Assembly (NCBI RefSeq): GCF_963678635.1
Contig: NC_087067.1
Span: 60,562,594 to 60,626,593, forward strand
DNA: 64,000 nucleotides
Reading direction: 5' to 3'
Source of the DNA: Symsagittifera roscoffensis
Taxonomy: Eukaryota; Xenacoelomorpha; Acoela; Convolutidae
The notes under the pieces were generated by a model, which was not told where the DNA came from, did no database searches, and saw only the letters and a list, made by a program, of their open reading frames with translations. How positions within the stretch are numbered: the first letter of the stretch is position 1; the number at the start of each line of letters is the position of its first letter. Below are positions 55,014 to 64,000 of this stretch, one piece after another. Made by a program: the position numbers and the translations under genes.

Positions 55014-56080
55014 GGAGGGGTGAGGGTCAAGTGAAGGATGAATAACCGAAGTTCTTCACTGTTTAGCCTAATCAGAATGGTTAGAGTGAGTTAAAAAATG
55101 TCAATTAGTCCTGGGTCTTTTGAAAGGTATGGGTAGTGAATCGACGTTTGAGGTCGTTAGACACTTGTTATGTGAGTGGGGGAGAACAAAATTGTTCTAT
55201 TTGATCCAAGGATAAGCTTCTTGTCGGAGGGTTCGACTGTGCCAATCCGGAGGAATGGCACAAAGGTTAAGATTTTCATCCGAAAAACCCTAAAAGCACA
55301 AGCAAGTGATTTTTTTGGGTTTTGTAGTGGTTTTTTTACAATTTTTTTGGGGTTTTTTATGCTATGTTAATCATGGATATATAAAAAAACAGGCATTTTT
55401 TCTCAGCCACCAAAAATTTCTAAGAAAACGTTTTTTAGCCATATAAAAAACGTTAAGTTTTTGGTATTTAATTCTGCTCGAAAAGGTTAATATTATCTAA
55501 CATGACTAATATCACCCGATGCAGTTTAATTCTGTGCTAACTGCAAGTCACACTCTGGGTTTTCTAATTAAAGAAAACCTTTGTTTAGTTTGTTTCGGTT
55601 GAAACACAAGAATTCAAAAATTAAATTTTTTTATTTTTAAGGAAGAATGTGTATGATACAATTTCATAGAATGGAAAAATGCGTACCATAAAATTCCATA
55701 GTACAAAGAATTGCTTTCGCTATTTTCATAAAACTATTCGTTAAAACGTATGGCAAAATATTGTTAATTTATTCCAGAAACTGGCAAAAAAATGCTGAAT
55801 TTGCTTTTTCATAGAATTTTTTCAGTCCATGAAAATGTATGAAACTGTTTGATAAGCATTTTTTTTAGTATTAATGATCACTTTTGTATTGTAGCCTTAC
55901 GCACTTTTCACCTTTGTAGCTTTGTGCAGTCACTTCAATCGCTGGCCTCAAATCATCAGTTATAGGAGTATTAATTTAAAGTTCTGCTATCTAAAGGTTC
56001 CCGCAGTATTGAAATGAAATATCAGTAACATTTTTTTGAAAATCATTTTTGCGATTCTTATCATTTTGCGATTCTTAATG
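55012..56080 (+). mobile_element. Partial unit U0: retroelement flank plus truncated TIR element (T2)
   Basis: 55,012-55,125 equals the conserved retroelement leader (taggaggggtgagggtcaag) and 55,126 starts the TIR element (ggtatgggtagtgaatcgacg), which continues to about 56,080. It keeps the 33-bp segment missing from T3 and T4 (after ttaaaac, about 55,745) and has its own 15-bp loss near 55,935. The left edge truncates PolB; the right edge is fused to unclassified sequence. Confidence 0.85.
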
Positions 56081-56775
56081 GCCTTTATTGTACTAGAGGG
56101 AAGGTGCCGATCCTCCGGATAGTAGTTTTTAGCTTTTTAACTTAGTTAAGACCGAAAATTCCGGGGGCCGGAGGGTTCGGTGGGAAGTCATGAGCCCGCT
56201 TGTCCGTAGGTACCGGGACCAAAAGCAATTAAACAGAAAGCGTAAAACCAAACTAAAAATAATGTATAACCAAGAAAAAGCCAAAAACAAATTTATTTGA
56301 AAACAAAAAAGTACAAAAAAAACAGTACAAAAATCCAAAAAAGACCAAAAACAGTAAAAAACATAAAGTGACAGTTTATATGTTATTTCCAGACGATTTG
56401 CGATCTGACCTTCCTATTTGTTAATGTTTCAGATTGATTCATATTATTTCTGATAGAAAGATTTTTTTTTTGCTGACGGGTTGGGTACCCTCCCTTGAGT
56501 GTAATTTGAGTATTTAAGCACGTTGATGGTGATTTTGCCGGTGACCGGAGGGTAGTGTGGCAAGCTGACCGACGTGTTCCACACTAAACAGGGACATCAG
56601 GGATAACACGACTGATGGGTATCGTTGAAACAATTTTAGTATCGCTCGGGTACTATTTCATTAAAACTTAAGTGGTGGGGGGCGCGATTGGAGCGGTCCG
56701 CCTGTACCCTCATCGATCACAAATTTCCGAGTTAAGGGTCCTAATTCGGGTATTTTGGTGCAAAGGAGGGTATAA
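56081..56775. other. Unclassified GC-richer block
   Basis: Contains ccgggggccggagggttcgg, a strongly A-rich stretch (56,215-56,370) and gtggggggcgcgattggagcggtcc. Base composition is unlike its surroundings. No coding frame with family signal and no match elsewhere in the window apart from the short cggagggt motif. It could be the edge of another transposon. Confidence 0.4.
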
Positions 56776-57211
56776 TATGATTCATTAACGACTACTAATT
56801 TATTATTATTATTATTATATATTACTTATCTCCTATTTAGACCCGAGAAACACCCAATTTTGTCGAAAATTACTGATTTTCGACCAAACTGTAGACCCCC
56901 AAAATTTTGGATATCCGAGCTTTTCCGAACAGCAAAAAGCTTTTATGCAAGGAGTTGCTACGTAGTTCGATCCCCCTGATTAAAGAAACCGCGGGAGAAA
57001 GGACTCAGTAGAATTTAGAAAAAACAACAATTTTTCCATTAAAGTTTTGATATTTTTCCGAATTTTGTCAATTTGTTTTGGGGATCGAGTTTTTGAGTTT
57101 TTAGAGTTAGAGCGATAAAAAATTTTTGCGTTAGGAGTGTGCTAGCATAACTTGCTCGGTTGCCAGAGATATTTTGAATTGCTTTTGAATTTTGAATTTT
57201 GAATTTTTATT

Positions 57212-58271
57212 GCCAGTGTGAAATAATCAATAATAAACCATGCTAGAATTTTTTGCAAGTCTTGTTTAGCGTTTTGTGAGACATTATTACTGGTAAAATT
57301 TTCACGGACTGTGATCAAAAATGTTGAAAATGCGGCAATTTCATTTCTTACTTTTGTGTGTCTTCATGTTTGAACTGGTGATGTACTTTGAGCTTCTGTT
57401 CTTTCTAGTATAGATAAATAACTATATATTATTGCAGAAACTTCGTTAGTAAATATTGAGTTTACTCTCTGTGATTTTTGATATTGTATGCTTTTGATAT
57501 ATTCTGTGAAAACTTTTGAAAATTCTAAATCAATGTCGTTTGTTTGGCTAACATATTTACCATGAGATGTTCTTGGTGTACTGAGTTCTATGGTGTAGAT
57601 TCCATTGTTGTGTTAGGTTACATACTTCTTTCAAATAATGTTCTATAATTTGTCTTTTGATTTTTATTGCTGGGAATTCTGCTTAACATGGGCTGATTCC
57701 TCGTTCAAACAAATTCACGAGTAAATTTATGCAAAATCGAGTTTGTTCTCTATCATCAGTGAGTGAATTTATAATGAATGGAAAAACAGATTCTTTGTCT
57801 GGACTTTGGTCACTTTGAGTGTTGCTCAGCTTTTCGTTTTATGACTGTTAATACATAATGTTCAATGTGTATGATTGGTTGATTCCAATTGTATAGATGT
57901 ACTGGTTTGTGTTTGTATATCTTTTTGATTCTTCTTTTTCATTTTTTTGATGAGTATGATGTGGCTTCTGAATCGGAAAAATATATTTGATCATCGATTG
58001 GGTAATTTTTACTGACTGAATCTTATAGTTTATATAGTGCGTCTAGATTACTGACTTCTGATTCGGAGATTGCGTTTCTTCGCTTTGAAAATCTTTTTCG
58101 TGTGATCTGTCTTTGTTTACTTATAATTTTTCTTTTTACTGATTGTCGTTTTGTTCGAATGTATCCAACTGTTTGTGCAAGCGGGGTAAAAACGAGATCG
58201 TATTTTTGGTTGTTTATTTCAAAACTGGGTAGTACGATTGTTTGTTTATTTCCTAGATTTTTCAATGACAA
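57212..58271 (-). pseudogene. Retroelement ORF1 and gag start, unit U1
   Basis: The reverse complement of 33,271 to about 34,320, some 97% identical by eye. The 82-codon ORF1 is at 58,271-58,023, and decayed gag follows to 57,212, where similarity to the plus-strand copy stops within the equivalent of DYFTHN. Stops at the same places as in the 33-kb copy indicate a common dead ancestor. Confidence 0.65.
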
Positions 58272-58710
58272 GGTTTAGGATGAGGGATGCAAGATTGTTA
58301 TTAGTGATTTTAATTTCCTAGACTGTTAGTCCTTGCGATTTTTTGGTTAGCTTAACCTGGGTCTTTTGTTCAGGGTTGGAGAGAAAAATATATCGATTCC
58401 GGAGAATGATTGTTACTTTCTCGTGGCTAATCTAAGCTAAGGTGTTAATTTACTTAATCTTACTTAGGGATAGTGATTGTGTTCAAGGGTTGGAGAATAG
58501 TAAATCGATCCAGAAGGTTCATGTATGATTAGAACTCAAGTAGTTCGTTAGATACCTTTTTAAACTTACTAAGATTAAGATTTATCCTGGGACAGGTAGG
58601 AGGGGTGAGGGTCAAGTGAAGGATGAATAACCGAAGTTCTTCACTGTTTAGCCTAATCAGAATGGTTAGAGTGAGTTAAAAAATGTCAATTAGTCCTGGG
58701 TCTTTTGAAA

Positions 58711-60032
58711 GGTATGGGTAGTGAATCGACGTTTGAGGTCGTTAGACACTTGTTATGTGAGTGGGGGAGAACAAAATTGTTCTATTTGATCCAAGGATAA
58801 GCTTCTTGTCGGAGGGTTCGACTGTGCCAATCCGGAGGAATGGCACAAAGGTTAAGATTTTCATCCGAAAAACCCTAAAAGCACAAGCAAGTGATTTTTT
58901 TGGGTTTTGTAGTGGTTTTTTTACAATTTTTTTGGGGTTTTTTATGCTATGTTAATCATGGATATATAAAAAAACAGGCATTTTTTCTCAGCCACCAAAA
59001 ATTTCTAAGAAAACGTTTTTTAGCCATATAAAAAACGTTAAGTTTTTGGTATTTAATTCTGCTCGAAAAGGTTAATATTATCTAACATGACTAATATCAC
59101 CCGATGCAGTTTAATTCTGTGCTAACTGCAAGTCACACTCTGGGTTTTCTAATTAAAGAAAACCTTTGTTTAGTTTGTTTCGGTTGAAACACAAGAATTC
59201 AAAAATTAAATTTTTTTATTTTTAAGGAAGAATGTGTATGATACAATTTCATAGAATGGAAAAATGCGTACCATAAAATTCCATAGTACAAAGAATTGCT
59301 TTCGCTATTTTCATAAAACTATTCGTTAAAACTGGCAAAAAATGCTTAATTTGCTTTTTCATAGAATCTTTTCAGTCCATGAAAATGTATGAAACTGTTT
59401 GATAAGCATTTTTTTAGTATAAAAGATCATTTTTGTATTGTACCACTTTTCATCTTTGTAGCTTTGTGCAGTCACTTACGGAGAATCGCTTGCCTCAAAT
59501 CATCAGTTATAGGAGTATTAATTTAAAGTTCTGCTATCTAAAGGTTCCCGCAGTATTGAAGTGAAATATCAGTAACATTTTTTGATAATCATTTTTGCGA
59601 TTCTTATCATTTGCGTGCAAATACAAATTGTGAACCAATAATTTTGCTTCAAGACTTTTGTATTTACTTATTCTTAGATGTTTTTTCCAGGTGAAACAAC
59701 AGTCCAAAAACTTTTTTAACAAAAAATATTTAATGTTTTTTCTTAATTAGTCATAGCAATTCAAACAAACAAACTCAACTTGAGCGTAAACAAATAAAAA
59801 GTAATTCCTCAGAAAAAATTTTGACAATCTAAATAAGTTTTAGTTCCAAATTTTGATGAATTTATTTCGATTTAATTTGGTCCTAGTCCATGTTTAATAG
59901 TGCAGGCGACTAAATATAGTTGCAGGTTTGAGAAATTTCTTGGCCATCAGCTAGCATATTATTGGTGGAACAGGTTCAAAATAAAATAGAACAATTTTTT
60001 TCTGCCCACCCAATTAATGAAATGAATAATGA
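58711..60032 (+). mobile_element. TIR element T3 (right TIR missing)
   Basis: Starts GGTATGGGTAGTGAATCGACG at 58,711. It lacks the 33-bp segment present in T1 and T2 and also lacks gtagccttacg. It ends in caattaatgaaatgaataatga, some 30 bp short of the right terminus, at the U1/U2 junction. Confidence 0.8.
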
Positions 60033-60486
60033 ATAATGAGGCTATAGTATGATTCATTAACGACTACTAATTTATTATTATTATTATTATTATATATTAC
60101 TTATCTCCTATTTAGACCCGAGAAACACCCAATTTTGTCGAAAATTACTGATTTTCGACCAAACTGTAGACCCCCAAAATTTTGGATATCCGAGCTTTTC
60201 CGAACAGCAAAAAGCTTTTATGCAAGGAGTTGCTACGTAGTTCGATCCCCCTGATTAAAGAAACCGCGGGAGAAAGGACTCAGTAGAATTTAGAAAAAAC
60301 AACAATTTTTCCATTAAAGTTTTGATATTTTTCCGAATTTTGTCAATTTGTTTTGGGGATCGAGTTTTTGAGTTTTTAGAGTTAGAGCGATAAAAAATTT
60401 TTGCGTTAGGAGTGTGCTAGCATAACTTGCTCGGTTGCCAGAGATATTTTGAATTGCTTTTGAATTTTGAATTTTGAATTTTTATT

Positions 60487-61546
60487 GCCAGTGTGAAATA
60501 ATCAATAATAAACCATGCTAGAATTTTTTGCAAGTCTTGTTTAGCGTTTTGTGAGACATTATTACTGGTAAAATTTTCACGGACTGTGATCAAAAATGTT
60601 GAAAATGCGGCAATTTCATTTCTTACTTTTGTGTGTCTTCATGTTTGAACTGGTGATGTACTTTGAGCTTCTGTTCTTTCTAGTATAGATAAATAACTAT
60701 ATATTATTGCAGAAACTTCGTTAGTAAATATTGAGTTTGCTCTCTGTGATTTTTGATATTGTATGCTTTTGATATATTCTGTGAAAACTTTTGAAAATTC
60801 TAAATCAATGTCGTCTGTTTGGCTAACATATTTACCATGAGATGTTCTTGGTGTACTGAGTTCTATGGTGTAGATTCCATTGTTGTGTTAGGTTACATAC
60901 TTCTTTCAAATAATGTTCTATAATTTGTCTTTTGATTTTTATTGCTGGGAATTCTGCTTAACATGGGCTGATTCCTCGTTCAAACAAATTCACGAGTAAA
61001 TTTATGCAAAATCGAGTTTGTTCTCTATCATCAGTGAGTGAATTTATAATGAATGGAAAAACAGATTCTTTGTCTGGACTTTGGTCACTTTGAGTGTTGC
61101 TCAGCTTTTCGTTTTATGACTGTTAATACATAATGTTCAATGTGTATGATTGGTTGATTCCAATTGTATAGATGTACTGGTTTGTGTTTGTATATCTTTT
61201 TGATTCTTCTTTTTCATTTTTTTGATGAGTATGATGTGGCTTCTGAATCGGAAAAATATATTTGATCATCGACTGGGTAATTTTTACTGACTGAATCTTA
61301 TAGTTTATATAGTGCGTCTAGATTACTGACTTCTGATTCGGAGATTGCGTTTCTTCGCTTTGAAAATCTTTTTCGTGTGATCTGTCTTTGTTTACTTATA
61401 ATTTTTCTTTTTACTGATTGTCGTTTTGTTCGAATGTATCCAACTGTTTGTGCAAGCGGGGTAAAAAAGAGATCGTATTTTTGGTTGTTTATTTCAAAAC
61501 TGGGTAGTACGATTGTTTGTTTATTTCCTAGATTTTTCAATGACAA
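60487..61546 (-). pseudogene. Retroelement ORF1 and gag start, unit U2
   Basis: Near-identical duplicate of 57,212-58,271. ORF1 at 61,546-61,298 differs by one residue (LFFTP for LVFTP). Confidence 0.65.
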
Positions 61547-61985
61547 GGTTTAGGATGAGGGATGCAAGATTGTTATTAGTGATTTTAGTTTCCTAGACTG
61601 TTAGTCCTTGCGATTTTTTGGTTAGCTTAACCTGGGTCTTTTGTTCAGGGTTGGAGAGAAAAATATATCGATTCCGGAGAATGATTGTTACTTTCTCGTG
61701 GCTAATCTAAGCTAAGGTTTTAATTTACTTAATCTTACTTAGGGATAGTGATTGTGTTCAAGGGTTGGAGAATAGTAAATCGATCCAGAAGGTTCATGTA
61801 TGATTAGAACTCAAGTAGTTCGTTAGATACCTTTTTAAACTTACTAAGATTAAGATTTATCCTGGGACAGGTAGGAGGGGTGAGGGTCAAGTGAAGGATG
61901 AATAACCGAAGTTCTTCACTGTTTAGCCTAATCAGAATGGTTAGAGTGAGTTAAAAAATGTCAATTAGTCCTGGGTCTTTTGAAA

Positions 61986-63334
61986 GGTATGGGTAGTGAA
62001 TCGACGTTTGAGGTCGTTAGACACTTGTTATGTGAGTGGGGGAGAACAAAATTGTTCTATTTGATCCAAGGATAAGCTTCTTGTCGGAGGGTTCGACTGT
62101 GCCAATCCGGAGGAATGGCACAAAGGTTAAGATTTTCATCCGAAAAACCCTAAAAGCACAAGCAAGTGATTTTTTTGGGTTTTGTAGTGGTTTTTTTACA
62201 ATTTTTTTGGGGTTTTTTATGCTATGTTAATCATGGATATATAAAAAAACAGGCATTTTTTCTCAGCCACCAAAAATTTCTAAGAAAACGTTTTTTAGCC
62301 ATATAAAAAACGTTAAGTTTTTGGTATTTAATTCTGCTCGAAAAGGTTAATATTATCTAACATGACTAATATCACCCGATGCAGTTTAATTCTGTGCTAA
62401 CTGCAAGTCACACTCTGGGTTTTCTAATTAAAGAAAACCTTTGTTTAGTTTGTTTCGGTTGAAACACAAGAATTCAAAAATTAAATTTTTTTATTTTTAA
62501 GGAAGAATGTGTATGATACAATTTCATAGAATGGAAAAATGCGTACCATAAAATTCCATAGTACAAAGAATTGCTTTCGCTATTTTCATAAAACTATTCG
62601 TTAAAACTGGCAAAAAATGCTTAATTTGCTTTTTCATAGAATTTTTTCAGTCCATGAAAATGTATGAAACTGTTTGATAAGCATTTTTTTAGTATAAAAG
62701 ATCATTTTTGTATTGTACCACTTTTCATCTTTGTAGCTTTGTGCAGTCACTTACGGAGAATCGCTTGCCTCAAATCATCAGTTATAGGAGTATTAATTTA
62801 AAGTTCTGCTATCTTAAGGTTCCCGCAGTATTGAAGTGAAATATCAGTAACACTTTTTGATAATCATTTTTGCGATTCTTATCATTTGCGTGCAAATACA
62901 AATTGTGAACCAATAATTTTGCTTCAAGACTTTTGTATTTACTTATTCTTAGATGTTTTTTCCAGGTGAAACAACAGTCCAAAAACTTTTTTAACAAAAA
63001 ATATTTAATGTTTTTTCTTAATTACTCATAGCAATTCAAACAAACAAACTCAACTTGAGCGTAAACAAATAAAAAGTAATTCCTCAGAAAAAATTTTGAC
63101 AATCTAAATAAGTTTTAGTTCCAAATTTTGATGAATTTATTTCGATTTAATTTGGTCCTAGTCCATGTTTAATAGTGCAGGCGACTAAATATAGTTGCAG
63201 GTTTGAGAAATTTCTTGGCCATCAGCTAGCATATTATTGGTGGAACAGGTTCAAAATAAAATAGTACAATTTTTTTCTGCCCACCCAATTAATGAAATGA
63301 ATAATGACCTCAAGCGTCGATTAACTACCCAACC
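61986..63334 (+). mobile_element. TIR element T4 (complete, 1,349 bp, non-autonomous)
   Basis: The left end ggtatgggtagtgaatcgacg (61,986) and the right end, read on the minus strand as ggttgggtagttaatcgacg (from 63,334), are inverted repeats. Similarity extends about 80 bp inward (TTGAGGTC, then GTGGG, AAATTGT and CTATTT blocks). The interior is AT-rich with no coding frame longer than 64 codons, so it needs a transposase from elsewhere. I cannot place its superfamily because no clean target duplication is visible: the left flank is duplicated retroelement DNA and the right flank is GC-rich sequence. Confidence 0.75.
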
Positions 63335-63930
63335 GTTTGCCCTGCGGCGTCCCTGCGATGGTTTCTTGGTCTGCGCCCGTATCCTTGAGAAAAAATGCCT
63401 GGCAGGTGGTCTCGATGGGACAGCATCACCCGTAGTGACTTCAACTCCAATTCACTTGACTGGTGCAATTGAAGATACTCTCTGAGGACCGCAGGATTCT
63501 GTATCTTCCTTCTAGAGACAAGGCTACCAGTTGTTTTTATGACGATTATCTCTGTCTTCCGCAGATCCTCAAAAATATCGGGAGTGCCCGTTCTCCTGCA
63601 GTAGACAATGCCACTAATTTGTCTTCGCTTTGATTGTAAATACGCCTGTAGTTCGTCAAGTGGGCAGGGCGTATAGTTGTTCGTGCGATGTGAGGATATG
63701 CTGTTGTTCAGCACGTCGTGCCAGATAATAATCTGCTTACTGGCCAGAGGTTGCAGTTCCAATCCTGTCCAATCCTGTTCGTAATTCCTTCCCCCTGTTC
63801 AAGGTATTGGGGTTCAAAGAAAGGCCGGGGACTGCGTAGACCATCTTCTGCGTCTCTTTCCGTTCCTCTTGCTCAAGATCTTTCAGGCTGTGATAAAGGG
63901 AGCTGGCAGCTACAATCATTGCCATTTTAA
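63335..63930 (-). pseudogene. RecQ-helicase-like fragment (weak)
   Basis: Noticeably GC-richer than the rest. On the minus strand at 63,762-63,400 a frame contains LDELQAYLQSKRRQISGIVY, then CRR, then DIFEDLRKT, like helicase motif IV of RecQ proteins (a strand ending IVYC followed by a helix and RKTxI). Upstream, in another frame, VYAVPGLSLNPNTLNRGKE and LRTGLDRIG are readable. No ATP-binding motifs are in the window. It stops exactly at the TIR element end. It could be a decayed host or transposon helicase, or the edge of a host exon. Confidence 0.35.
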
Positions 63931-64000
63931 CTCAAACACTACTGACATTATGAACAAAAAGTGGTAATAAAATTCTGTACAAATAGAGAAAAAAAATTTC

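Larger units (their letters stand above)
56776..60047. repeat. Tandem unit U1 (3,272 bp)
   Basis: Composed of a 435-bp AT-rich lead with an ATT microsatellite (about 56,800-56,820) and a ccccaaaattttgg near-palindrome, then retroelement gag and leader in minus orientation (57,212-58,710), then TIR element T3 (58,711 to about 60,032, right TIR missing). The whole unit is repeated at 60,048 with about 99% identity. The junction carries short gaataat repeats that may have mediated the duplication. Confidence 0.9.
60048..63334. repeat. Tandem unit U2
   Basis: A second copy of U1 with offset 3,272 bp at the start and 3,275 bp after an extra ATT in the microsatellite. Only scattered single-base differences were seen (for example near 57,535/60,810 and 58,445/61,720). 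Unlike U1 it contains the complete TIR element. Confidence 0.9.

Noticed and set aside
55000-55130. Right terminal repeat of Polinton copy 2
   Set aside because: The sequence after 55,012 matches the retroelement leader, not the left terminus at 38,898, so the right end is missing.
55176-62230. Identical 64-codon plus-strand frames at 55,176, 58,761 and 62,036
   Set aside because: They sit in the left part of the TIR element, start at GTG, and are identical only because the DNA was recently duplicated. No protein family signal.
59534-62997. 62-codon minus-strand frames at 59,534 and 62,809
   Set aside because: Also inside the duplicated TIR element; the older copies T1 and T2 have no equivalent open frame.
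63237-63485. 82-codon plus-strand frame across the right TIR
   Set aside because: It spans the element boundary into unrelated sequence and has no family signal.

Overview
The window is AT-rich, intron-bearing eukaryotic DNA, almost certainly from an animal genome. It holds a long higher-order satellite, DNA-virus-like Polinton/Maverick elements, a degenerate Ty3/Gypsy-like retroelement and a TIR-bearing non-autonomous element. Short GT-AG introns and recognisable metazoan stress-promoter motifs fit this. I cannot fix the phylum from sequence alone; a cnidarian or another AT-rich invertebrate is a guess. I see no ordinary host gene, tRNA, rRNA or CRISPR array.

Layout. (1) 1-21,534: about 234 copies of a 92-bp satellite monomer with higher-order repeats whose spacings are near-exact multiples of 92 bp. 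(2) 21,535-22,610: short unexplained repeats, including an in-frame 62-codon repeat. (3) 22,611-27,745 (minus): scrambled Gypsy-like retroelement debris, with RT/RNase H fused directly upstream of gag. (4) 27,770-29,330: a Polinton fragment (copy 0). (5) 31,378-35,047: a TIR element joined to retroelement gag (plus). (6) 35,046-35,395: four inverted satellite monomers. (7) 35,396-38,880: a decayed Polinton fragment (copy 1). (8) 38,898-55,013: an almost full-length, younger Polinton (copy 2), cut off inside PolB. (9) 55,012-63,334: one partial and two near-identical 3.27-kb units, each made of inverted gag plus the TIR element. (10) 63,335-64,000: a GC-richer fragment with a weak RecQ-helicase-like stretch.

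Polinton copy 2 carries the expected set. The leftward block runs from 47,370 down to 39,514: accessory proteins, a possible exonuclease-fold protein, a membrane protein, the packaging ATPase, integrase, minor and major capsid proteins, a basic core protein and an adenovirus-type protease. The rightward gene is protein-primed DNA polymerase B with N-terminal C2H2 fingers. Several genes carry single frameshifts or stops, often at sites where copy 0 or copy 1 is intact, so the copies decayed independently.

The most striking find is the region between PolB and its divergent neighbour (50,601-51,070). It has a perfect five-unit heat-shock element, a 60-bp tandem repeat carrying seven CRE/ATF palindromes (six perfect), a TATA box and a 71-nt leader intron. 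The second divergent promoter (47,395-47,606) has a perfect AP-1 site and an ATF4/CARE-like site, and shares an 11-bp motif with the first. A CCAAT-box array lies between them. This suggests that expression of this selfish virus-like element is wired into host stress-response transcription.
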